Below, piece by piece: positions 36,336 through 44,013 of a stretch of 64,000 nt of DNA (the first letter of the stretch is position 1; every line of letters starts with the position of its first letter). The notes beneath the pieces were generated by a model. That model saw nothing but the letters and a program-made list of their open reading frames with translations. It searched no databases and had not been told where the DNA came from. Source of the DNA: Solirubrum koreensis (GTDB lineage: Bacteria; Bacteroidota; Bacteroidia; Cytophagales; Hymenobacteraceae); assembly GCF_039541855.1 (NCBI RefSeq), contig NZ_BAABHA010000007.1, positions 133,865-197,864 of the forward strand. The letters run 5' to 3'. A program made the translations under genes and the position numbers.

Positions 36336-37748
36336 CTACTTCAGCTCCAGCAGCACCACATTCTCTACGTGGTGGGTGTGCGGGAACATGTCCACGGGCT
36401 GCACGCGGGTAACGCGGTAGGTATCGGCCAGCAGCTCCAGGTCGCGGGCCTGGGTGGCGGGGTTGCAGCTCACGTACACCACGCGCGGGGCGCGCAGTTC
36501 CACGAGGCGCTGCACCACGTCGGGGTGCATGCCGGCGCGGGGCGGGTCGGTGATGATGACGTCGGGGCGGCCGTGCTGGTCGGTGAAGTCGGAGGTCAGC
36601 ACGTCCTTCATGTCGCCGGCGTAGAATTTGGTGTTCGGCACGCCGTTGATTTCCGAGTTCAGTTTGGCGTCTTCAATGGCCTGCTCCACGTACTCGATGC
36701 CGATGACCTGGCGGGCCTGCCTGGCCACGAAGTTGGCAATGGTGCCGGCGCCGGTGTAGAGGTCGTACACCAGCTCCTGACCGGTGAGGCCGGCAAAGTC
36801 GCGGGCAATCTTGTAGAGTTCGTAGGCCTGCTCGGAGTTGGTTTGGTAGAACGATTTCGGCCCCACGCGGAAGCGCAATCCTTCCATTTCCTCGTGGATG
36901 TACGGCAGGCCTTTGTAGCACACCACTTCCAGGCCTTCCAGCGAGTCGTTGCCCTTGTCGTTGAGCACGTAGTTCATCGACGTGACTTCGGGGAACAGCT
37001 CCAGCAGGTGGTCCAGAATCACGGGAATCATGTGGTGCTGGCGGTAGAACATGGCCACCACCATCAGCTCGCCGGTGCTCTTGGCGGTGCGAATGGTAAG
37101 CGTGCGCAGCAGGCCGGTATGCTTGTGCAGGTTACCGAAGCGCAGGTTGTGCTGGCGGGCGTAGTCGCGGAAGGCCAGGCGAATCTGGTTGCTGGGGTCG
37201 GGCTGCAGCCAGCAGTGCTGAATGTCGATGATTTTGTCGAATCGGCTGGGCAGGTGGTAGCCCAGCACGCGGCGGTCGTACTGCTGCTCGGTGTCCTGCA
37301 CCTGCTCGGTGGTGAGCCAGCCGTTGTAGCTGAAGGTGTACTCCAGCTTGTTGCGGTAGTAGGTGGTTTCCTTCGAGCCGAGGATGGGCATGATTTCGGG
37401 CAGCTCCACCTTGCCAATGCGTTGCAGGGTGTCGCTCACCTGCTGCTGCTTGTACAGGAGCTGGGTTTCGTAGCCCAGGTGCTGCCACTTGCAGCCGCCG
37501 CAGGTACCAAAGTGCATGCAAAAGGGCTGCACGCGCAGCTCGGAGTACTGGTGGAAGTGCGTGGGCACGGCTTCCAGAAAGCTCTTTTTGCTCTTGGTAA
37601 TGCGCAGGTCCACCACGTCGCCGGGCGCTACGCCCGAGACGAAGATGACGAGGTTGTTGTGGCGCACCAGGCACTTGCCTTCGGCTACCATGTCTTGAAT
37701 GACCACTTCGCGGAGGTCCTCCGCGGGGATTTTCTTCGGGTTGGGCAT
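36336..37748 (-). CDS. rlmD: 23S rRNA (uracil-5-)-methyltransferase RlmD (TrmA/RumA family)
   Basis: A 470-residue SAM-dependent methyltransferase making m5U in rRNA. It has an N-terminal TRAM domain (about 10-65), the [4Fe-4S] cysteines CMHFGTCGGC with a further Cys later, the SAM motif VYDLYTGAGTIANF, the ITDPPRAGMHPDV loop, and the catalytic VYVSCNPATQARD. The start at 37748 (MPNPKK) is preferred; an in-frame ORF extends to 38150 but runs through the 21-bp repeat array and past a perfect promoter box. The exact target, 23S U1939 or another U, is inferred from family. Confidence 0.93.
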   Translation of the reverse strand: MPNPKKIPAEDLREVVIQDMVAEGKCLVRHNNLVIFVSGVAPGDVVDLRITKSKKSFLEAVPTHFHQYSELRVQPFCMHFGTCGGCKWQHLGYETQLLYKQQQVSDTLQRIGKVELPEIMPILGSKETTYYRNKLEYTFSYNGWLTTEQVQDTEQQYDRRVLGYHLPSRFDKIIDIQHCWLQPDPSNQIRLAFRDYARQHNLRFGNLHKHTGLLRTLTIRTAKSTGELMVVAMFYRQHHMIPVILDHLLELFPEVTSMNYVLNDKGNDSLEGLEVVCYKGLPYIHEEMEGLRFRVGPKSFYQTNSEQAYELYKIARDFAGLTGQELVYDLYTGAGTIANFVARQARQVIGIEYVEQAIEDAKLNSEINGVPNTKFYAGDMKDVLTSDFTDQHGRPDVIITDPPRAGMHPDVVQRLVELRAPRVVYVSCNPATQARDLELLADTYRVTRVQPVDMFPHTHHVENVVLLELK

Positions 37749-37764
37749 GACGGGATTCACACCG

Positions 37765-37772
37765 CAAAGATA
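37765..37772 (-). promoter_or_regulatory. Bacteroidota -7 box for rlmD
   Basis: On the minus strand TATCTTTG is a perfect TAnnTTTG match, 17 bases upstream of the rlmD ATG. It supports the start at 37748 over the upstream in-frame extension. Confidence 0.55.
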
Positions 37773-37860
37773 GACCACGGACGTAGACGGATTTTGCGGA
37801 TCAAACGGATTTCGGGGACGATTTGGGGGCCTGCGCCTGCAGCGCGGCGTTGGACGCGAC

Positions 37861-38112
37861 GCGTTACGCCAGCGACGAAAGGTGTTGCGGAGTGCTCGAG
37901 GGGTGTTATGCTTTGCTCGAAGGGGGTTTTGTTCTGCTTGAAAGGTGTTCTTAGTTACTCGAACAGTGTTTCGTCTTACTCGAAGGGTGTTTTGTTTTGG
38001 TCGAATGGTGTTTCGTTCTCCCCAAAGGGTGTTTCTCAGTAGTACAAAGGTGTTTTGCGTTGTGCAAGAGGCATTATTGATGTCTCGAATGGTGTTTAGG
38101 GTTGAATGGGTG
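37861..38112 (+). repeat. 21-bp degenerate tandem repeat array, 11-12 units
   Basis: Units start at 37882, 37903, 37924, 37945, 37966, 37987, 38008, 38029, 38050, 38071 and 38092, exactly 21 bases apart, and a weaker unit begins at 37861. Each begins with GTGTT (variants GGGTT, GCATT, GCGTT) and most end with a CTCGAA-like string and a G-run (CGAAGG). All units have the same orientation. The array lies between the terminator of the adhesin gene and the promoter of rlmD. Open frames through it give heptad NT-repeat peptides and are probably not translated. No function is known to me. Confidence 0.85.
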
Positions 38113-38153
38113 GCCGGGCTTTTCTGTTCAACGCCTGGCGCCCGCTGCATACT

Positions 38154-38191
38154 AAAAACGGCCGCCCGGATTGCTCCGGGCGGCCATTTTT
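38154..38191 (-). terminator. terminator after the giant adhesin gene
   Basis: On the minus strand the stem GGCCGCCCGGA / TCCGGGCGGCC with loop GCAA is followed by TTTTT. It lies about 20 bases after the adhesin stop. Confidence 0.9.
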
Positions 38192-38210
38192 GGTACGTGC
38201 TAAGTGGTGC

Positions 38211-41200
38211 TTACTTCACCACTTCAAACGCGCCTTTGGTCACCTTGCCATTGGCATCTTTGAACATGAAGTAGTAGGCGCCAGCCGGCTGGTCGGGCGC
38301 GTTCCAGGTGTTGCGGTAGTTGGTGGTTTTGTACACCTCGCGGCCCCACCGGTTCAGAATGGTAAGCGTGTTGCCGGGGTACAGCTCCACGTTCAGAATG
38401 GTGAAGGTTTCGTTGAGGTTGTCGCCGTTGGGCGTAATGATGTTGAAGAACTCCAGCTTGTTCTCGAACGCGGCACTGGCTTCGTTCGACCACGCGGTGC
38501 GGTTACCCGAAGCCTCCACGGCCTTGATGCGGAAGCTTTGCGCGAAACCGGCGGTGCTGCTGGCAAACTCCGTGGTGTAGGTAGCGGCAGCCGTTGCCGC
38601 TACGGTAGTTACCAGGTTCTGGCCGCCGCCATCGGCTTCGCGGTAAACCTCGTAGCGCGCCACGTTCATGCCTTGGTAAGCATTCCAGCGCAGCGTTACC
38701 TTGCCTTCCTCGCGGCGCTGGCCCGGGGTAACGTTAATCATTTCGAGGCGCATGGTGGTGTGCTGGGTACTGCCGAGCACGCGGCCGCAGGCGTTGGTCA
38801 GCTCCACGCGGTACTCGTAGGCCCGGGCGTCGGCGTCTACCCCGCTGTTGTCGGCAAAAGTGGTGGCCGTGTTAGCGGCCGTACCCACCTGCACGAAGCT
38901 GTCGATGGTGCCGGCGTTGCGACGCTTGATGACCACCTGGTTGGTGTTACCGGCGTTGTTAGGCACTGCCAAAGCCACGTTGATTTTGCGGTCATCAACC
39001 AAATCCACCGAAGCCGTGTTCAGCGCCACCGACGAAGCATCGAGTCCGACGTTGATTGTGGCCGCGGCGCCCGGGCAGGTGAACTGCGAGGTTTCGGTAA
39101 CCGATATCGTGCGCGTAGTGGCACCCGGCGTGAAACTCACCGTTACGTTGTTCGTGTTCTGGCCGCTGCTAAGCGCGCCCCCCACCACCGTCCATTGGAA
39201 GGTGCTTCCGGGCTGGCCCACTACGGAGTAAGCCACGTTAAGGCCCGTATTCACGTCGGTACACACGCTGCGCGGACCGGTAATGGCCAAGGGAGCCGGC
39301 GTGGGGTCTACGGTTACCTGAATGGTATTCAGCGGCCCCGCGCAGGTTTGCGCATTGGTTTCGCGTACCGTAAGGGTGTACACGCCCGGCGTGGTGCTGC
39401 TGAAGAGCAGGGTTCCGGTGGGCGAGGCTTGCGGCACGTTGTTCACCGTCCACTGATACGTGGAACCGGTAGCGCCGGGCACCGAGTAGCTGCCGGCTAC
39501 GCCCACGCACAAGCGGGCCGGGCCCGCAATCTGCCGGGCTATCGGTGTAGGCCGCACGGTTACAAACAGGGTGTCGGAAGTACCCAGGCAGCGTACCGAG
39601 CCACCAGCGGGCTGGCTGGTTTCGGTTACCACAATCTTACCGATACCGGGCGTGGTCCATTGAACCACCACGCTGCCCTGACTGGTGCTTACCTGCGTGC
39701 CACCGATGATTTGCCAGGCGTAAACCGAGCCGTTGGTGAACTGGGTTGAGTAGCTGGACGTGCCGCTGTTCTGACACACCGTAAGCGGGCCAGCCGGCTT
39801 CTGGGTGGCCAGAATCTGGTTGATGCGCACCGGGAATACCACCGTATCCGAGGAGCAGCCGAACTGGTTCAGCTGGAAGGCTTCCAACTTAGCCATGGTG
39901 CTGGCTGCGCCCCAGTTAACCACAATGGCGGGGGTGCCCTGGCCGCTTACAATATTGCCACCCGTAATGCGCCACTGGTAAGCGGTGTTACGCGGGTTGC
40001 GGATGCTGTAAGCTACTCCAGTCACCTGTGGGCATACCGAGGCACTGCCCTGAATGCTATCCGTAACAGGCTGCGGATTTACCGTTACCATCACTTGGTC
40101 GGTGGCCGAGCAGCCCTGGGCCGTGGTGGCGGTTACCGTGTATGTGAACGTCTGAGGAGCCGAGCCGGGCGCCAGTGTCTGACTGAAATTTGGCTGTGCG
40201 GCGGTGGCGCTGCTCAGGCCCGTAGCCGGTGCCCACTGATACGTGTAGCCCGCAAGAGCCGGTGAGCCAAGGCGCGTGGTTCTTTCCGAGCACAGAGCCG
40301 CATCAGCCCCAGCATTGGCCACCGCTGCCGGGTTGAGCACCACTACCACTTGGTCGGTAGCCGTACAGCCTTCCGCCGTGGTAGCAGTTACGGTGTAGGT
40401 AAAGGTTTGCGGCACCGAACCGGGGGCCAGCGTCTGGCTAAACGTGGGCTGGGCGGCGGTGGCGCTGCTCAGGCCCGTGGCCGGTGCCCACTGGTAGGTG
40501 TAGCCCGGCAAAGCGGCCGTACCTAATTGTATCGAGCCACCCGAGCACAAGGTGCGGTCGGTTCCGGCCAGCGCAATAGCGGCCGGGTTCACCGTTACCG
40601 TTACCTGGCTGGTGGCGGTGCAGCCCTGGGCCGTGGTGGCCGTTACGGTGTACGTTACGGTTTGCGGCGCGGTGCCGGCGTTGGTCAGGGTTACGGTAGG
40701 CTGCGCATCAGAGGCGCTGCTCAGGCCCGTGGCCGGGCTCCACTGGTAGGTGTAGCCGGCAAGGCCCGCCGTACCTAATTGTGCCGAGGCGCCCGAACAA
40801 AACGCGCGGGTTGCACCGGCGTTGGCTACAGCGGCCGGGTTCAGGGTCACCGTTACCTGGTCGGTAGCGGTACAGCCTTCAGCGGTAGTAGCCATTACGG
40901 TGTAGGTAAAGGTTTGTACCGTCGTGCCGGTGTTGGTCAGGCTAAACGTGGGCTGGGCGGCGGTGGCGCTGCTCAGCCCGGTAGCCGGGCTCCACTGGTA
41001 GGTGTAGCCCGTAAGCGAAGCCGTGCCCAGTTGCACGGAGGCACCCGAACACAGCGTTCGGTCGAGGCCGGCATTAGCTACCGAGGCAGGATTTACGGTT
41101 ACCACCACCTGGTCGGTGGCGGTGCAGCCGTTGGCCGTGGTGGCGGTGAGCGTGTAGGTCTGTACCACGGGAGCCGTGCCGGTGTTGGTGAGGGTTACGG

Positions 41201-43937
41201 CCGTGGTAAGGCTGGAGGGGTTGGTCAGACCGGTGCTGGGGCTCCACTGGTACGTGGTTCCCACCACGGCCGAAGCGCCGTTGCCCAGCTGCGCGGTTTC
41301 ACCCGAGCAGAACGTGCGGTCGAGGCCGGCTTGCGCTACGGCAGCCGGGTTTACCGTCACCACTACCGCACTGGTTGCAGTACAGCCTTCGGGGGAAGTA
41401 GCCGTTACCGTGTAGGTCTGAACCGTGGGCGTGGTGCCGGTAGTGAGCGTTACGGTGGGCTGAGCGGCGGTGGCGCTGCTCAGGCCCGTAGCGGGGCTCC
41501 ACTGGTACGTATAGCCCGGCAGCCCGGCAGTACCCAGCTGGGTGGTTGTGCCGGAGCAAAAGCCCCGTGCCGGTCCGGCGTTGGCAATGGCGGCTGGGTT
41601 CAGCGTCACCGTTACCTGATCGGTAGCAGTACAGCCGGCGGCAGTAGTGACGGTTACGGTGTAGGTAAAGGTTTGGGCCGTGCCGGTGGTATTGGTCAGG
41701 CTAAATGTGGGCTGGGCCGTGGTAGCGCTGCTCAGGCCCGTGGCCGGGCTCCATTGATAGGTTTGGCCTTGAACCGTAGCGGCTCCCAGCTGTACCGAGG
41801 TGCCCGAGCACAGCGTGGCATCGGTGCCGGCGTTGGCAATGGCAGCTGGGTTCAGGGTAACGGTTACCTGGTCGGTGGCAATGCAGCCGGCGGCCGTGGT
41901 GGCCGTTACGGTGTAGGTGAAGGTTTGCGGCGCCGAGCCGGGCGCCAGCGTCTGGCTAAACGTGGGCTGGGCGGCGGTGGCGCTGCTCAGGCCCGTGGCC
42001 GGCGCCCACTGGTAGGTGTAGCCCGGCAGCGCGGCCGAGCCGAGTTGGATCGATGCATTCGAGCACAGGGCCGCGTCGGAGCCCGCGTTGGCAATAGCCG
42101 TTTGGTTTACCGTAACCGTTACCTGGCGCGTGGCCGGGCAAGGACCCGCACCGCTCGATACGGTGTAGGTAGTGGTTTGCGTAGGCGTAACCGTAATGCT
42201 GGCCCCCGTCAGGGTTTGCGAACCAGCCGTCCAGGTGTAGGTACCGCTGCCGCCCGTGGCCGTAAGGGTAGCCGACTGGCCCAGGCAGATGCTCACGTTG
42301 GGGCTAACGCCCAAGGTGCTGGCAGGCTGAATCTGAATGTTACGGGTAACCGAGTCGCTCTGGCAGCCGAAGGCCGAAACGTTGCGCAGCGTTACGCGAC
42401 CCTGGCCGCTGGTGCCCCAAAGGACCTGAATGGCGTTGCCGGTAGCGCTGCCCTGAATGGTACCACCGGTTACGCGCCAGTTATAGCTACCCGAGGGCGG
42501 CGGCCCCACGGCGGTATAGGTTTTGGCCGTGGTCCGGTCGCAAATGGACGTGTCGCCCAGAATATTGGTAGGCGCGGCGGCCTTGGTCACGAAAACCTGG
42601 AATACCTCGGCGGCGCTACGGCCACCGCAGCCCAAATCCGTTACCTGCACGCTTACGTCGTAGGGCGTCGGCCGTCCGTCGCCGCAGCGGGCCGTGAATC
42701 GAAACTGCCCGCTTACGTTGCCGCCCGTGCCGTTCACGGTAACGTTGCCTACGCCGCCGCCGGTGGGTACGGTACCCGCTTGGCCGGCAAACGTGGCGTT
42801 ATAGCCGCCGCTTCCGTCGAGAAGTATGCTGCTGGCGCGCAACGACAAATCGTTGCCATCGGCATCGGTAGCCGCCAGCGGAAAGCTGATGGTTTCGCCT
42901 TCTTCCAGTGTAAACGAACGTTGGGCCAGGGTGGCGGCGGTAAAGCGCGGCGCGTTGTTGGGTGGGCATGTTCGCGACACCAGCTGCACGTCGCGGCGGG
43001 TAACGCCCACTAGTACTTCAATGCCGTTTATGCGCCGGTACTCCCGCACGTCCACGGCCACCACAAACTTACCCAGGCGCGGGGCGGCATAGCGCGAAAG
43101 GCCCGTGCTGGCATTCAGAGAGGCAAAACTACCGGTTCCGGGGCCGAAAGGCTGGGTTACGCTGTAGTTGGGGTTGTACGTAGCCGAAGCGGGCGGCGGG
43201 GTAAAGCTCACGGGCGGAATAATGCCCGCCGATGGGGTTCCGAACGAGTAAATCAACCGGTCACCGTCGGCATCCACGGCATTGTTCAGCACCAGGCTGG
43301 TGTCGCCCTGGCAAATGATGGCTACAGCGGTATCGGCAAACGTGGGGGAGCTGTTCGGAATCAGCGGCGGAGCAATTTCCGTGTACAGCGTCATGCGCGT
43401 AGCCCCGGCCTGGGCCAGGTTGTCTACGTCGTTGTTGCGGGCGTTATCGGAGTACACGGCGTAGTAACCGGCCAACGAAAGCGGCAGGTTAACAATGGTC
43501 ACGTACTTAGTCACGCGCACCGGAATGTTGCCTCCGGGAATTACGCAGCCGCCCGGCGTGGGCGGCAGCACCACCACCGACGTACCCCGCGGAATACAGA
43601 TATCGTTGATGTTATCGACCCCAATACCCGTGGCGTTGCTGCACGTCGGGCCGTTCACGCTCGTCATTTGAATGCGGGAGTTGCCCTGCGAGCGGTTGTA
43701 AATACCCACTTCCACGGCCGGTCGGGAGCTGTTGAGGCCACCGCCCAAACCGTTCACGTTATCGGTGTAAATGGTAACGGTTATTTCGTAGCGGAAGGGC
43801 GCGGTAGCCGGTCCGTTGGCATCTACGTAACGGTAAGTCATTTCCCCACCCATCAGGTGAGTAGCCGAAGCCTGGCCCGTGGCGAGGCCCAGCCAAGCCA
43901 GCAGTACCAGCAAGCTGCGGAGTACAGTTGTTTGCAT
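38211..43937 (-). CDS. 1908-residue secreted repeat protein with gliding-motility-type C-terminal domain (T9SS type B)
   Basis: A giant surface or secreted protein. A signal peptide (MQTTVLRSLLVLLAWLGLATGQASA) is followed by a unique beta-rich region (about 30-600) including ATHLMGGEMTYRY. Eight tandem repeats of about 84 residues follow (DNA 40080-42107), each with an AxANAGxDxxLCS start, YTYQWSPATGLSS and GCTATDQV end, a PKD/Ig-like fold. PKD-like modules and a fibronectin-type module come next, then the CHU_C domain (FFNIITPNGDNLNETF...ILNRWGREVY...GAYYFMF) that directs T9SS type B export. It was started at 43937 rather than 44057. Likely an adhesin or matrix protein. Confidence 0.93.
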   Translation of the reverse strand: MQTTVLRSLLVLLAWLGLATGQASATHLMGGEMTYRYVDANGPATAPFRYEITVTIYTDNVNGLGGGLNSSRPAVEVGIYNRSQGNSRIQMTSVNGPTCSNATGIGVDNINDICIPRGTSVVVLPPTPGGCVIPGGNIPVRVTKYVTIVNLPLSLAGYYAVYSDNARNNDVDNLAQAGATRMTLYTEIAPPLIPNSSPTFADTAVAIICQGDTSLVLNNAVDADGDRLIYSFGTPSAGIIPPVSFTPPPASATYNPNYSVTQPFGPGTGSFASLNASTGLSRYAAPRLGKFVVAVDVREYRRINGIEVLVGVTRRDVQLVSRTCPPNNAPRFTAATLAQRSFTLEEGETISFPLAATDADGNDLSLRASSILLDGSGGYNATFAGQAGTVPTGGGVGNVTVNGTGGNVSGQFRFTARCGDGRPTPYDVSVQVTDLGCGGRSAAEVFQVFVTKAAAPTNILGDTSICDRTTAKTYTAVGPPPSGSYNWRVTGGTIQGSATGNAIQVLWGTSGQGRVTLRNVSAFGCQSDSVTRNIQIQPASTLGVSPNVSICLGQSATLTATGGSGTYTWTAGSQTLTGASITVTPTQTTTYTVSSGAGPCPATRQVTVTVNQTAIANAGSDAALCSNASIQLGSAALPGYTYQWAPATGLSSATAAQPTFSQTLAPGSAPQTFTYTVTATTAAGCIATDQVTVTLNPAAIANAGTDATLCSGTSVQLGAATVQGQTYQWSPATGLSSATTAQPTFSLTNTTGTAQTFTYTVTVTTAAGCTATDQVTVTLNPAAIANAGPARGFCSGTTTQLGTAGLPGYTYQWSPATGLSSATAAQPTVTLTTGTTPTVQTYTVTATSPEGCTATSAVVVTVNPAAVAQAGLDRTFCSGETAQLGNGASAVVGTTYQWSPSTGLTNPSSLTTAVTLTNTGTAPVVQTYTLTATTANGCTATDQVVVTVNPASVANAGLDRTLCSGASVQLGTASLTGYTYQWSPATGLSSATAAQPTFSLTNTGTTVQTFTYTVMATTAEGCTATDQVTVTLNPAAVANAGATRAFCSGASAQLGTAGLAGYTYQWSPATGLSSASDAQPTVTLTNAGTAPQTVTYTVTATTAQGCTATSQVTVTVNPAAIALAGTDRTLCSGGSIQLGTAALPGYTYQWAPATGLSSATAAQPTFSQTLAPGSVPQTFTYTVTATTAEGCTATDQVVVVLNPAAVANAGADAALCSERTTRLGSPALAGYTYQWAPATGLSSATAAQPNFSQTLAPGSAPQTFTYTVTATTAQGCSATDQVMVTVNPQPVTDSIQGSASVCPQVTGVAYSIRNPRNTAYQWRITGGNIVSGQGTPAIVVNWGAASTMAKLEAFQLNQFGCSSDTVVFPVRINQILATQKPAGPLTVCQNSGTSSYSTQFTNGSVYAWQIIGGTQVSTSQGSVVVQWTTPGIGKIVVTETSQPAGGSVRCLGTSDTLFVTVRPTPIARQIAGPARLCVGVAGSYSVPGATGSTYQWTVNNVPQASPTGTLLFSSTTPGVYTLTVRETNAQTCAGPLNTIQVTVDPTPAPLAITGPRSVCTDVNTGLNVAYSVVGQPGSTFQWTVVGGALSSGQNTNNVTVSFTPGATTRTISVTETSQFTCPGAAATINVGLDASSVALNTASVDLVDDRKINVALAVPNNAGNTNQVVIKRRNAGTIDSFVQVGTAANTATTFADNSGVDADARAYEYRVELTNACGRVLGSTQHTTMRLEMINVTPGQRREEGKVTLRWNAYQGMNVARYEVYREADGGGQNLVTTVAATAAATYTTEFASSTAGFAQSFRIKAVEASGNRTAWSNEASAAFENKLEFFNIITPNGDNLNETFTILNVELYPGNTLTILNRWGREVYKTTNYRNTWNAPDQPAGAYYFMFKDANGKVTKGAFEVVK
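40080..42107 (-). repeat. eight tandem about 252-bp repeats inside the adhesin gene
   Basis: Eight units of about 84 codons in a row within the adhesin frame. Units are closely similar at both DNA and protein level, for example the strings GCGGTGGCGCTGCTCAGGCC recur on the plus strand in most units. Each encodes a beta-sandwich with a Cys pair (LCS...GC). The uniformity suggests recent duplication and scope for copy-number change by recombination. Confidence 0.88.
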
Positions 43938-44013
43938 ATAAATAGAATTGGGAAAGGCAAAAAGCAAACAAGGGCTGCCCGGCCGAAACCAGACAGCCCC
44001 AAAAACAGCAGGT

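Noticed and set aside
37861..38112. CRISPR array.
   Set aside because: Units are contiguous 21-mers with no spacers and are too diverged; no cas genes are present.
37749..38150. N-terminal extension of RlmD of 134 residues.
   Set aside because: It reads through the 21-bp repeat array as NT-heptads, and a perfect -7 promoter box lies between it and the normal RlmD start.
38106..39749. Long plus-strand frames opposite the giant adhesin, RlmD, amylase and M3 peptidase genes.
   Set aside because: They are antisense shadows caused by high GC at third codon positions; none shows domain patterns.
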